Source of the DNA: Lachnospiraceae bacterium
GTDB taxonomy: Bacteria > Bacillota > Clostridia > Lachnospirales > Lachnospiraceae
Assembly (NCBI GenBank): GCA_022773965.1
Contig: JALFNQ010000091.1
Location: forward strand, 1-57,282
Reading direction: 5' to 3'
DNA: 57,282 nt
A model generated the notes under the pieces. It had not been told where the DNA came from, made no database searches, and saw only the letters and a list, made by a program, of their open reading frames with translations. The position numbers and the translations under genes were made by a program. This document shows positions 45,053-53,197 of this stretch, piece by piece; the stretch's first letter is position 1, and every line of letters starts with the position of its first letter.

Positions 45053-46549
45053 TTATTTATAGTAAACGCTTCCTAACATCAGATCCTTCTTGAAGTCACG
45101 GATGTTGGTATTCTTATCAATATAAACAGCCTCAATGCCCATTGCTGCTGCCCAGTCACCCATCTGCTCTGCGGTCAGATCGTAAGTGAATGCGGTATGG
45201 TGAGCGCCGCCTGCCAGGATCCATGCCTCGGTTCCTGTATAGAAATCAGGCTGAGGTGTCCAGAAGTTTGTAGCTACCGGAAGCTTCGGCATCGGCTTCT
45301 CAACCTTCTTGCAGTCTACGTCCTGAATGATCAAGCGGAAACGGTTGCCAAGGTCGATTAAGGATGTTGCGATACCTGCGCCTTCCTTAGAAGTAAATAC
45401 CAGTCTTGCAGGATCTTCGCGATCACCCATAGATAACGGCTGGCACTTAATGCTGATCGGTCCCTCTGCGATCGTCGGGCAGATCTCTAACATATGTGCC
45501 TGAAGGATACCCTCTTTACCCTTTACAAGGTTGTAGGTGTAATCCTCTAACATAGAAGTTCCCTTTGCATCCTTCTTGCCCTCGGTCATGATCTTCATCA
45601 GACGAACCATAGCAGCTACCTTCCAGTCACCCTCTGCGCCAAAGCCGTAGCCCTTCTCCATCAATCTCTGGATTGCAAGACCCGGAAGCTGCTTTAATGC
45701 GCCAAGATCACCAAAGTGTGTAACGATCGCATGGTAGTTCTTCTCCTCTAAGAAGCGCTCAAATCCAAGCTCGATCTGAGCCTGAACTGCCACATGCTTC
45801 TTGAACTCTTCAGGATCACGACCCTCTAATAAAATGTCATATTTGCTGTAATACTCGTCAACCAATGCGTTTGTATCAGATGCAGAAACAGCTGCTACGC
45901 TCTCTGCGATCTCATTTACCGGATAAGCATCGATCTCCCAGCCGAATTTCAGCTGTGCCTCTACCTTATCACCCTCGGTAACAGCTACGTTTCTCATGTT
46001 ATCTGCCACTCTCATCACGCGGATGTGGCTGCTCTCGATGATACCAACTGCTGTGCGCATCCAGGAAGCGATTCTCTCCTGAACGATCTCGTCTGACCAG
46101 TGTCCAACGATCACCTTACGCTCAATGCCCATACGGGTAACGATGTGACCGTACTCACGATCTCCATGAGCTGCCTGATTCTCGTTCATGAAGTCCATGT
46201 CGATCTCATCATAAGGAATCTCCTCATTGAACTGTGTATGTAAGTGAAGTAATGGCTTGCGGTACTCCTGTAAACCTAAGATCCATGACTTTGCAGGAGA
46301 GAAGGTATGCATCCATGTGATCACACCTGCGCACTCCTCATCCATATTTGCCTCGTTGAAGGTCTTGCGGATCAGCTCGTTCGTGATCAATGTAGGCTTC
46401 CAAACTACCTCGTAAGGAAGAATTCCGGAAGCATTCAGCTTCTCAACAATGATCTTGGAATGCTCTGCAACATGTGCCAAACACTCATCACCATACAGAT
46501 CCTGTGATCCGGTGCAAAACCAGAACTTGTAGCTTTTTGTCTTTAACAT
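45053..46549 (-). CDS. araA: L-arabinose isomerase
   Basis: Converts L-arabinose to L-ribulose; Mn-dependent, cytoplasmic. 498 aa from ATG 46549, with AGGAGGAC upstream; a frame opening 54 bases earlier lacks a ribosome site. Metal ligands are recognisable in GFGAEGDWK, GTSMLEDYTY, QAHMLEICP and GGAHHTAF. FWFCTGSQDLYG near the N terminus and HLHTQFNEEIP are typical. It follows the ribulokinase gene after 83 bp and precedes the transaldolase gene. Confidence 0.97.
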   Translation of the reverse strand: MLKTKSYKFWFCTGSQDLYGDECLAHVAEHSKIIVEKLNASGILPYEVVWKPTLITNELIRKTFNEANMDEECAGVITWMHTFSPAKSWILGLQEYRKPLLHLHTQFNEEIPYDEIDMDFMNENQAAHGDREYGHIVTRMGIERKVIVGHWSDEIVQERIASWMRTAVGIIESSHIRVMRVADNMRNVAVTEGDKVEAQLKFGWEIDAYPVNEIAESVAAVSASDTNALVDEYYSKYDILLEGRDPEEFKKHVAVQAQIELGFERFLEEKNYHAIVTHFGDLGALKQLPGLAIQRLMEKGYGFGAEGDWKVAAMVRLMKIMTEGKKDAKGTSMLEDYTYNLVKGKEGILQAHMLEICPTIAEGPISIKCQPLSMGDREDPARLVFTSKEGAGIATSLIDLGNRFRLIIQDVDCKKVEKPMPKLPVATNFWTPQPDFYTGTEAWILAGGAHHTAFTYDLTAEQMGDWAAAMGIEAVYIDKNTNIRDFKKDLMLGSVYYK

Positions 46550-46632
46550 TTTTCTTTGTCCTCCTAAATGAAAATATGTTCTTTTTACGGTCTTTGCGCC
46601 CATCGCCCGACCGGTTTTACTCTTTCTTTGAT

Positions 46633-48228
46633 TTATTTCATAGCACTGACAGCAGCTGCCTCGATAGGAAGTCCTGCCTTGTAAACTTCAATAAACTTGT
46701 CAAAGCCTTCCACATCTGCAGGATCAGGATTTAATGTCTCACCTTTCTCTCCTGCAAAGATCTTGTTATTCAGATATGCATCCAGCGTCTCGCCATCCTC
46801 TTTGCTCACCATGTACTCAGCCAGCAATGCGATACCCCATGCACCGCCCTCGCCGGCAGTCTCCATAACTGCGACCGGAGCGTCCATAGCTGCTGCAAGA
46901 ATACTCTGTCCGACACCCTTGGTCTTGAACAATCCGCCATGACCATAGATACAGTCAATCTTAACCTGCTCTTCCTTCAAGAGAATATCGAGACCACATT
47001 TCAATGCGCCAAGTGCGGTATACAGATTCACACGCATAAAGTTAGCCAGATTAAACTTGGAATCCGGTGTGCGCACGAACATCGGACGGCCCTCGGTAAA
47101 TCCGGTGATATGCTCGCCTGAGAAATAGTTGTATGCAAGCAGTCCACCACAATCCTTGTCTGCTTCCATTGCCTTGTTATAAAGTGTACCGAACAGCTGA
47201 TTCATATCTACATCGATACCGAAGCTCTCTGCAAACTCCTTGAAGATGTTCACCCATGCATTCAAGTCAGAGGTACAGTTATTGCAGTGAACCATCGCAA
47301 CCGCATCTCCGGCAGGAGTGGTCACCATATCCAGTTCCTCATGAAGCTTCTTTAATTCATTTTCCAGAACAACCATTGCAAATACAGATGTTCCCGCTGA
47401 TACATTACCGGTGCGGACAGCCACAGAATTAGTAGCTACCATTCCGGTTCCTGCATCACCCTCCGGAGGACACATCTGCGCACCGGGCTGCAGTGTTCCG
47501 GTAGGATCCAATTTCTTTGCTCCTTCAGCAGTTAAGGTTCCGGCATTCTCACCTGCCACAAGTACCTTCGGGAAAATATCACGCAGCTTGTAGGGCATAC
47601 CTTTTTCTGCCAACTTTGCGTCAAACTTGTCTACCATTGTCTGGTTGTAGTCACGTGTCTTTGAATCAATGGGGAACATACCTGCTGCCTCACCGATTCC
47701 CACAACCTTCTCACCGGTCATCTGCCAGTGAATATATCCTGCCAGTGTTGTCTGGAATTTGATCTTTGTCACATGCTCCTCACCGTTTAAGATCGCTTGA
47801 TACAGATGAGCCACACTCCATCTCTGCGGAACATTGAAGTTCAAATACGGTGTCAACTCCTCGCAAGCCTGTCCGGTAATCGTATTTCTCCATGTACGGA
47901 ACGGTACAAGTAAATTGTCATTCTCATCAAATGCCATGTATCCGTGCATCATTGCGGAAAATCCGATGGCTGCCAGCGATTTGATCTCCACGCCGTACTT
48001 ATTTTTCACGTCCTCAGTCATGTCGCGGTAGCAGTCCTGTAATCCTCCCCAGATCGCATCCAGACTATATGTCCAAATGCCATCTACCAGCTGATTTTCC
48101 CAATCGTGTGCCCCGGATGCAATCGGCTTTCCTGCCTCATCCACAAGAACTGCTTTGATTCTGGTGGAGCCGAATTCGATACCCAGTACTGCCTTTCCAG
48201 ACTCAATCACCTGTGCTGCATTGCCCAT
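46633..48228 (-). CDS. FGGY-family carbohydrate kinase, probably L-ribulokinase
   Basis: 531 aa, actin-like ATPase fold. The first phosphate loop reads [28 protein letters not shown] and [11 protein letters not shown] match substrate- and ATP-binding loops of FGGY kinases, and [13 protein letters not shown] the adenosine site. AAGGGGG lies upstream of the ATG. It differs from Bacillus AraB in length and wording and looks like the alternative ribulokinase group of clostridia. L-ribulose as substrate is inferred from araA, araD and araR alongside. First gene of the ara operon, behind an operator-like palindrome. Confidence 0.88.
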   Translation of the reverse strand: MGNAAQVIESGKAVLGIEFGSTRIKAVLVDEAGKPIASGAHDWENQLVDGIWTYSLDAIWGGLQDCYRDMTEDVKNKYGVEIKSLAAIGFSAMMHGYMAFDENDNLLVPFRTWRNTITGQACEELTPYLNFNVPQRWSVAHLYQAILNGEEHVTKIKFQTTLAGYIHWQMTGEKVVGIGEAAGMFPIDSKTRDYNQTMVDKFDAKLAEKGMPYKLRDIFPKVLVAGENAGTLTAEGAKKLDPTGTLQPGAQMCPPEGDAGTGMVATNSVAVRTGNVSAGTSVFAMVVLENELKKLHEELDMVTTPAGDAVAMVHCNNCTSDLNAWVNIFKEFAESFGIDVDMNQLFGTLYNKAMEADKDCGGLLAYNYFSGEHITGFTEGRPMFVRTPDSKFNLANFMRVNLYTALGALKCGLDILLKEEQVKIDCIYGHGGLFKTKGVGQSILAAAMDAPVAVMETAGEGGAWGIALLAEYMVSKEDGETLDAYLNNKIFAGEKGETLNPDPADVEGFDKFIEVYKAGLPIEAAAVSAMK

Positions 48229-48273
48229 GTAAAATTACCCCCTTATATGTAAAAATTTTATTGTTCTCTATGT

Positions 48274-48310
48274 ATAATAGCATACAACTTGTATGCTTCT
48301 CTTTACAAGT
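48274..48310 (-). promoter_or_regulatory. Operator-like palindrome and promoter region of the ara operon
   Basis: The 17-bp palindrome GCATACAACTTGTATGC (48280-48296) abuts TATTAT (48274-48279, minus strand), where it fills the spacer before a possible -10 box; the -35 (AGAGAA) is weak. It overlaps ACTTGT-N12-ACAAGT (48287-48310). TTGTAC-type half sites in inverted pairs are known for AraR repressors, so this is a candidate AraR operator. Confidence 0.5.
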
Positions 48311-48320
48311 TGTTTTTTGT

Positions 48321-48459
48321 CAATATCAGAGCCAGGGTGGCACATACGTAATCACCGGCCAAGCTTGCTTGAAAAAGGTGATTTACACAGGGGACACTTT
48401 GGCGAGAAGCCACAGCGAGATGAAACGCAGCGGAATCGAACTACCTGGCTCTGATATTG
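48321..48459. repeat. 139-bp element with perfect 16-bp terminal inverted repeats (MITE-like)
   Basis: It begins CAATATCAGAGCCAGG (48321-48336) and ends CCTGGCTCTGATATTG (48444-48459). Inside are further pairings such as TAATCACC/GGTGATTTA. It contains no gene. It lies between araR and the kinase gene, just upstream of the ara promoter region. Length and ends fit a non-autonomous inverted-repeat element. Confidence 0.7.
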
Positions 48460-48465
48460 GTACCG

Positions 48466-49551
48466 TCACGCCCCCGAAGACTTCCTCACAATCAGCTCCG
48501 GTGGGATCACAATCTGCGTATCTGTAACCTGATCCCCTTCCCGGATCAGCCGAAGCAGTAATTCCGCTGCCATCTGCCCCAGGCGTTCCTGCGGATGCGC
48601 CACAGTCGTAAGCGGCACACGACAGGTGGCAGCCAGATAAGAATTGTCATATCCGGTAACCGCTATCTCACCGGGACAATCGATACCCTTTTCCTCCATT
48701 GCACGCAACACCTGAAGTGCAATCTGGTCATTATAACAGACAACTCCATCAAAAAATGAATGCTCCCGCTCATCGATCAGCTGCTTCATCTTCTCGTATG
48801 GATGACTTTTTCGATCCTCCGTATAAAACCAGACCACCTTGTCCGGATCATAGGGGATCCCCGCCGCCTGCAATGCCTGCACGTATCCCTTGTGCCGCTG
48901 CTGTCCCTGTGTATCATCTGATTTAAACATGCCAATAATATCCCGTTTTCCCTGGGCGATCAGATGCTCCGTCACCAGATAACCGCCACGGCAGTCATCC
49001 ATCAGAATATACGGCTTATCCTTCATCTGCGCATAACACCCTTGCATGAACACATACGGGATGTTATATGAATCCAGCATCTCATAGAGATTCTTATGAC
49101 GGCACATGATCTGACTCTTGCTGGGTTCAATGATCACACCGTCAATATCTTTTTGCAAAAGCTCCTCTAAGCATTTTGCTTCCATTCCCCGCGAATTTTT
49201 CGTATTTTTCAGCAAAATACTATATCCATTTTCTGTCAGCACCCGGTCAATTCCCTGAATGACCCGCGGAAAAATATAATCTGACAGATAGGTCGTGATA
49301 ACTGCTATATTTTTTGACTGCTTGCGATGACGCATCAGTTCTGAGCAAAACGTACCGCGTCCATGCTCTGCATAGATATATCCCTCATTCTGCAAGATCT
49401 CCAATGCCTTGCGAACCGTCTGACGGCTGACCCCGTATTGCGCCGACAATTCGTTTTCCGACGGAAGCTTGTCCCCCGGCTTGATCTTCACCTCTAAAAT
49501 ATGGCTGCGCAGATCCTCACAGATGTCCACATATTTCAGTTTTTTCTCCAT
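48466..49551 (-). CDS. araR: Arabinose operon repressor AraR (GntR HTH, LacI-type sensor)
   Basis: 361 aa. The N-terminal GntR winged helix (about 1-72) has KLPSENELSAQYGVSRQTVR and the wing YAEHGRGTFC. The sugar-sensing domain (about 80-355) has GQQRHKGYVQAL and TGYDNSYLAATCRVPLTTV. This is the architecture of Bacillus AraR, and the gene sits directly upstream of the ribulokinase-araA operon, hence the name. GGGGGAATCAGGAT precedes the ATG. It probably represses the ara operon until L-arabinose binds. A second homologous regulator is at 34765-35850. Confidence 0.9.
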   Translation of the reverse strand: MEKKLKYVDICEDLRSHILEVKIKPGDKLPSENELSAQYGVSRQTVRKALEILQNEGYIYAEHGRGTFCSELMRHRKQSKNIAVITTYLSDYIFPRVIQGIDRVLTENGYSILLKNTKNSRGMEAKCLEELLQKDIDGVIIEPSKSQIMCRHKNLYEMLDSYNIPYVFMQGCYAQMKDKPYILMDDCRGGYLVTEHLIAQGKRDIIGMFKSDDTQGQQRHKGYVQALQAAGIPYDPDKVVWFYTEDRKSHPYEKMKQLIDEREHSFFDGVVCYNDQIALQVLRAMEEKGIDCPGEIAVTGYDNSYLAATCRVPLTTVAHPQERLGQMAAELLLRLIREGDQVTDTQIVIPPELIVRKSSGA

Positions 49552-49645
49552 ATCCTGATTCCCCCTGCATCAGAAATAGTTGTCTCACAACATTCCTTAC
49601 CGCTCAGCCCTGGCAAAGCTTCTATGCACCACCGCTGTGCCCATC

Positions 49646-49882
49646 CTATGCCTGTCGTGACATATTCTGGATCGCCGAAATAAGTTCCATATCTTCCTCA
49701 TTCAGCTTTATATTGGAAGTAATATTTTCACCGTCTGCCTTTGTGACAGAAATCTCGATCACCGTTCCCACCTGCATGCATTCGCTTCCTACCACCTGCA
49801 AGAAACGCGGAAATTTGGGATGGTTTTTCTGAAAGCGGTCCCACATATTTTTCACCTGAAAGATCATTGCTGGATTAAACAT
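49646..49882 (-). CDS. Conserved-looking small protein of unknown function (78 aa)
   Basis: I do not recognise the family. The start is well supported by AAAAAGGAGTG upstream of ATG 49882. The N terminus is amphipathic (MFNPAMIFQVKNMWDRFQ). A central beta-strand-rich part (VGTVIEISVTKADGENITSN) and a short helix follow. There is no signal peptide or membrane segment. It lies 94 bp upstream of araR in the same direction and may share its promoter region (49923-49970). Confidence 0.7.
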   Translation of the reverse strand: MFNPAMIFQVKNMWDRFQKNHPKFPRFLQVVGSECMQVGTVIEISVTKADGENITSNIKLNEEDMELISAIQNMSRQA

Positions 49883-49922
49883 GATAACACTCCTTTTTCT
49901 TCATCTGTTTTTATGACTGACA

Positions 49923-49970
49923 ACTTGTTTGCAATCATAATACAAGTATAATACAAATTCAGGTCATCGT
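49923..49970 (-). promoter_or_regulatory. Candidate promoter/operator upstream of the small protein and araR
   Basis: Contains ACTTGT (49923-49928) and ACAAGT (49942-49947) separated by 13 bases, like the site before the ara operon. TATTAT-type -10 boxes overlap it on the minus strand, and a TTGACT lies about 19 bases upstream of one of them. This suggests autoregulation by AraR. Confidence 0.4.
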
Positions 49971-50000
49971 AAAGTCAAAACAGATGCAGTGTTACAATTC

Positions 50001-50050
50001 AAAAAACGGCATAAAATAAGCGCCACCGAAATCCATTTCTTCGATGACGC
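50001..50050 (-). terminator. Intrinsic terminator of the repeat RNA
   Basis: On the minus strand, GCGTCATCGAA (50040-50050) pairs over 11 positions (two G-U) with TTCGGTGGCGC (50020-50030) around a 9-base loop. TTATTTTAT and TTTTTT follow. Confidence 0.7.
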
Positions 50051-50078
50051 CTATTCCTTCGACTCGTCCATGTCCATT

Positions 50079-50512
50079 GGACTGTACCTCTCTTTCTGAA
50101 CTGATTCATTTTTTATTTCCAGTTCTTTTTACATTTGTCCTGACTACCTCACAACTGATTGATGAGGATTTTACTTACGTTTTCTTTGGACCATACCTCT
50201 CATTTCTTAGATTTGTGACTCCACACAAGGTTTAGATTTTAACTGCTATTTCCTTTGGACCATACCTCTCATTTCTTAAATTTGTGTCTCTCGCACAAGG
50301 TTTAGGTTTTAGCTACTGTGTCCTTTGGTCTGTACCTCTCTTTCTTAGATTTACCAAGGTTGTCTTAACTGTTCATTGGACTATACCTCCGTTTGTTTCC
50401 CCTACATGTGCCCTAGTTCTGTCCTCATCTGTTCATCGGACTGTACCTCCTATGTTCGGCTTCCATCACATGTACTTTGATCTGTCCTTAACTGTGCATT
50501 GGACTGTACCTC
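50079..50512 (-). repeat. Seven degenerate repeats of GAGGTAyrGwCC
   Basis: Core positions: 50079-50090, 50186-50197, 50255-50266, 50325-50336, 50378-50389, 50438-50449 and 50501-50512. Spacings are 107, 69, 70, 53, 60 and 63 bp. Copies read GAGGTACAGTCC, GAGGTATGGTCC, GAGGTACAGACC or GAGGTATAGTCC on the minus strand and are usually followed by AATG or AAAG. Flanking parts are only loosely conserved, so this is an old or structurally constrained array, not a CRISPR. Confidence 0.85.
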
Positions 50513-50637
50513 CTTGGTTTTGGTTATCTCCATCGGTTTCATCTATGTTAAATTTTAGATTCTGATGAAGAGTGTCCTTTGAGAACCGGTTCTTTGGATC
50601 TCTTTGTTTATGTCTCTGTTGTTTTGTTGTTGAATTT

Positions 50638-50666
50638 ATAATAACAGCCAATTCTACTTTTGTCAA
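50638..50666 (-). promoter_or_regulatory. Consensus sigma-70 promoter of the repeat RNA
   Basis: On the minus strand, a perfect TTGACA (50661-50666), a 17-base spacer and TATTAT (50638-50643). It lies about 45 bp past the stop codon of the C-N hydrolase gene and points into the repeat array. The only downstream protein gene on this strand starts 750 bp away. Confidence 0.8.
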
Positions 50667-50712
50667 CTAGTTTTTCAAATATTTTTTGATATTTTTAAAA
50701 TTATCTTAAAAT

Positions 50713-51495
50713 TCAGTCTTTTTCATACAATTCAGCATACAAATCATTTCTTCGGTCACGCTTCACGGGAAACGCCTCGCGATAGTCCTTCACATCATCC
50801 TTCAGATCATACAGGAGAAGCCCCTCCTCGTCCTGTAATTGCTCAGCCACCGTTCCATCCGGCAGGATTACACAGCTGTCTCCTGTATAATACACTCCAT
50901 TCTGCCATCCGACGCTGTTGACGCCCAATATATAACACTGATTTTCAATAGCCCGTGCCTGAAGCAGGCATTTCCAGTGTTCCCTGCGGCTGCCCGGCCA
51001 GTCCGCTGCCACAATGATCACATGCGCCCGCTCTGACACGCACTGAAAGATCTCCGGAAAGCGAAGATCATAACAGATAAAGTGACTAAAGGGAATGCCC
51101 GCCAGCTCAAAGTGTGCCGTTTGATTCCCCTTCACAAAGTACTGATCCTCACGGGAATAAGAAAAAGGATGCATTTTTACATAATCACTCAGGATCTCTC
51201 CCTGTGCACTGATCACCGTATAATGATTTTCTCCCTGTTCTCCGGCAAGCGCCGTCCAGCCAATTCCGACAGCGATCCTCTCCTGTTTTGCCACCCCGCA
51301 CATATGCTGCACACTCTCGCGCTCCCTCTCACCGGTGCATGCAAGATTCATGGAAAACCCGGTCAGGCTCATCTCAGGAAACAATACAAGCTCTGCTCCC
51401 GCAGATTTCGCCTGTTTCACAAACTCCAAGACACGTCTGGTATTTTCTTCTTTTTTCTCAAATACAATTGCAAGCTGGCATAACGCTACCTTCAT
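50713..51495 (-). CDS. Carbon-nitrogen hydrolase (nitrilase superfamily, omega-amidase-like)
   Basis: 260 aa from the second ATG (51495), which has GGAGAG six bases upstream. The Glu-Lys-Cys triad is present: E in LFPEMSLTGF, K in YVKMHPFSY and C in ICYDLRFPE. AADWPGSRREHWKCLLQARAIEN is also typical of Nit2/omega-amidase-like members, which hydrolyse alpha-ketoglutaramate and similar amides. Exact substrate unknown. It follows the HAD phosphatase gene after 24 bp. Confidence 0.9.
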   Translation of the reverse strand: MKVALCQLAIVFEKKEENTRRVLEFVKQAKSAGAELVLFPEMSLTGFSMNLACTGERERESVQHMCGVAKQERIAVGIGWTALAGEQGENHYTVISAQGEILSDYVKMHPFSYSREDQYFVKGNQTAHFELAGIPFSHFICYDLRFPEIFQCVSERAHVIIVAADWPGSRREHWKCLLQARAIENQCYILGVNSVGWQNGVYYTGDSCVILPDGTVAEQLQDEEGLLLYDLKDDVKDYREAFPVKRDRRNDLYAELYEKD

Positions 51496-51519
51496 TCTCA
51501 TCTCTCCATACTTTCTGTT

Positions 51520-52341
51520 TTATTTACGGATGCGGGCACCATCCTTTTGCATATCCAGTATCTTTTCCAGCTGTTGCAAAACAGCTCCCTGGGAGACATC
51601 TCCCAGCACATACTTTGCCGCCGCCTTCACTTCCTCCCGCGCATTTTCCACCGCATAGCTCTCCGAAGCCCGGCAAAGCATCGGGATATCATTCCCGTTA
51701 TCGCCAAATGCCGCTGTCTCCTCCGGCGTAATGCCAAGCGTCTGCTGAATGTATGCCAGCGCACCGCCCTTGTTTACTCCCGGCATCATCAGATCCACCC
51801 AGCGGTCTCCTGCCACGGCGATGCTGACACGGTCTCCGATCTGCTGCCGCAGCGGCTCTGCCACTTCAGCAGCATCCTTTGCACAGGTATAGAGCGCCAC
51901 CTTGATCAGCGGCTCTTCGATCCCCAGCAGATCATCAACCACCCTGATATCCATCTGATAGCCTTCCCGGATCCACCGGACATATTCCGGATCATCCATA
52001 TCCGTGTATGTTCCCCTTGCCGCCGATGCCATGATCCACACATCCGGTACGTTTCTCGCCATCGTCACCACCTCTTCCAGCAGATCCCGTGGAAAACTAT
52101 AACAATGCATCTCCTCCCCGCCTTTTGCAAGATAGCCGCCATTGTCGGAGATCACCATCAGCTCCTTTTCCATACTGCCAAAAATGCTCATCACACTCTC
52201 ATAATTGCGTCCGCTGGCCGCCACAAAGGTCACCCCCGCATCCTGCAAGCTGCGGATCACCTCGTAAATATTCGGATCAATGTCCGGCGTTCCCTCCGGG
52301 AGCAATGTGCCATCCAGATCCGATGCGATCAATTTTATCAT
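51520..52341 (-). CDS. Cof-type HAD superfamily phosphatase
   Basis: 273 aa from ATG 52341. Motif I is SDLDGTLL with the nucleophilic aspartate. Motif II is VAASGRN, the motif III lysine is probably in GVNKGGAL, and motif IV is FGDNGNDIPML, followed by YAVENAREEVKAAA. A C2-type cap lies between motifs II and III. Such enzymes dephosphorylate sugar phosphates or flavin-type metabolites; the substrate cannot be told. Probably co-transcribed with the C-N hydrolase gene. Confidence 0.93.
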   Translation of the reverse strand: MIKLIASDLDGTLLPEGTPDIDPNIYEVIRSLQDAGVTFVAASGRNYESVMSIFGSMEKELMVISDNGGYLAKGGEEMHCYSFPRDLLEEVVTMARNVPDVWIMASAARGTYTDMDDPEYVRWIREGYQMDIRVVDDLLGIEEPLIKVALYTCAKDAAEVAEPLRQQIGDRVSIAVAGDRWVDLMMPGVNKGGALAYIQQTLGITPEETAAFGDNGNDIPMLCRASESYAVENAREEVKAAAKYVLGDVSQGAVLQQLEKILDMQKDGARIRK

Positions 52342-52378
52342 CTTCGTCCCTACTTTCCTTTGATTCATGCAGCTTATA

Positions 52379-52440
52379 ATAAAAACATGATACTTCCACG
52401 TTTTTGCGCATAAACGGCAACGTGAAAATACCATGTTTTC
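52379..52440 (-). terminator. Terminator after mscL
   Basis: A long imperfect hairpin: AAAACATG near 52382 pairs with CATGTTTT near 52432, and ACGTT pairs with AACGT inside. A T-rich run follows on the minus strand. It starts ten bases past the mscL stop. Confidence 0.6.
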
Positions 52441-52449
52441 TCATTTTCC

Positions 52450-52845
52450 CTACTCCACCTCAGACGTGCAGTGCGCACACCTTGTCGCCTTGACCGGGAT
52501 CTGGCTCAGGCAATACGGACATTCCTTCGTTGTGGGAGCTTTCGGCTCTTCTTTCTTCTTTCCAAGGCTCACGGCCTTATTGACCATGCGCATCAGGCAA
52601 AACAGAATAAATGCCATGATGATAAAGTTCACAACGGATGACAGAAAATTGGAAGCAAAACCTCCGATATCCGTCATTGAATAGCGGGCTCCCTGTGTAA
52701 GCAGCGATAAAATCGGGTTGATAAAGTTATCTGTCAGCGAGGTTACGATACCGGAGAATGCACCTCCGATGAGCACACCGACTGCCATGTCCATCACGTT
52801 TCCACGCAATGCAAAATCACGAAATTCCTGTAAAAATTTTTTCAT
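52450..52845 (-). CDS. mscL: Large-conductance mechanosensitive channel MscL with C-terminal zinc ribbon
   Basis: 131-aa homopentameric channel that opens on osmotic downshock. FRDFALRGNVMDMAVGVLIGGAF is cut by the pore-lining first membrane helix (about 15-40), and VVNFIIMAFILFCLMRMVN is the second (about 70-90). The C terminus is not the usual helical bundle alone. It carries two CxxC pairs (CPYC and CAHC, about 109-126), a rubredoxin/zinc-ribbon-type knuckle that I recall from other clostridial MscL proteins. AAGGAACG precedes the ATG. Confidence 0.95.
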   Translation of the reverse strand: MKKFLQEFRDFALRGNVMDMAVGVLIGGAFSGIVTSLTDNFINPILSLLTQGARYSMTDIGGFASNFLSSVVNFIIMAFILFCLMRMVNKAVSLGKKKEEPKAPTTKECPYCLSQIPVKATRCAHCTSEVE

Positions 52846-53000
52846 TCTGGTTCGTTCCTTTCCTCTTTTGCAAGTAAAATGTATTCAACGGGCTCCCAAA
52901 TACATATATGAAGTATCCAATCACATATTCTAATATAGCTACACGCTTTTTTCAACTTCTATATGCAGGCAATAAGGCTTTTTCAGATCCATATAGTTAC

Positions 53001-53139
53001 TTTTCACACAGTAGTCAGCATTTACTGCTGACTATGTGCCAAAAACGTACACGAGCCATGAATTTGGCGGTTTTGCATGCGAAGCATCGCCAAATTCGTT
53101 GCAATTCACAGGTCAGCTGGCTGGCGTGTGAATTGCAAC
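53001..53139. repeat. Dispersed hairpin repeat, full copy E4 (inverted orientation)
   Basis: Three hairpins read in reverse: module 3 (53012-53034, TAGTCAGCA/TGCTGACTA, perfect 9 bp), module 2 (53060-53097, GAATTTGGCG/CGCCAAATTC, perfect 10 bp) and module 1 (53098-53139, GTTGCAATTCACA/TGTGAATTGCAAC, perfect 13 bp). Spacing words match copy E3. It fills most of the 352-bp gap between mscL and the MATE gene. The remainder (52846-53000) is AT-rich with no gene seen. Confidence 0.75.
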
Positions 53140-53197
53140 TCCATAATAAGTCCTCCCTGCGCTGTCGATTTCCTCGCCAACGTGTCCCGGCTGATCT

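Larger units (their letters stand above)
50001..50631 (-). ncRNA. Candidate repeat-rich non-coding RNA (~630 nt)
   Basis: A gene-free transcription unit is defined by a strong promoter (50638-50666), an intrinsic terminator (50001-50050) and, between them, seven copies of a short motif spaced 53-107 bp apart. No reading frame of more than a short length is open on the transcribed strand. Small TTGTG/CACAA hairpins occur between copies 2, 3 and 4. I do not recognise the family. Other readings: a decayed gene, a regulatory sponge RNA, or a string of tiny translated frames, since three copies contain GGAGG-N9-ATG followed by two codons and a stop. Confidence 0.5.

Noticed and set aside
50079-50512. 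CRISPR array
   Set aside because: Repeats are about 12 bp, degenerate and unevenly spaced (53-107 bp), with no cas genes nearby.
50284-50565. 93-codon plus-strand frame with repeated VHWTxPP
   Set aside because: The repeats are just the translated antisense of the GAGGTAyrGwCC array. The frame opposes the promoter and terminator and has an odd amino-acid content.
51547-52413. 288-codon frame on the plus strand
   Set aside because: It is antisense to the well-supported HAD phosphatase gene, with biased composition and no ribosome site.
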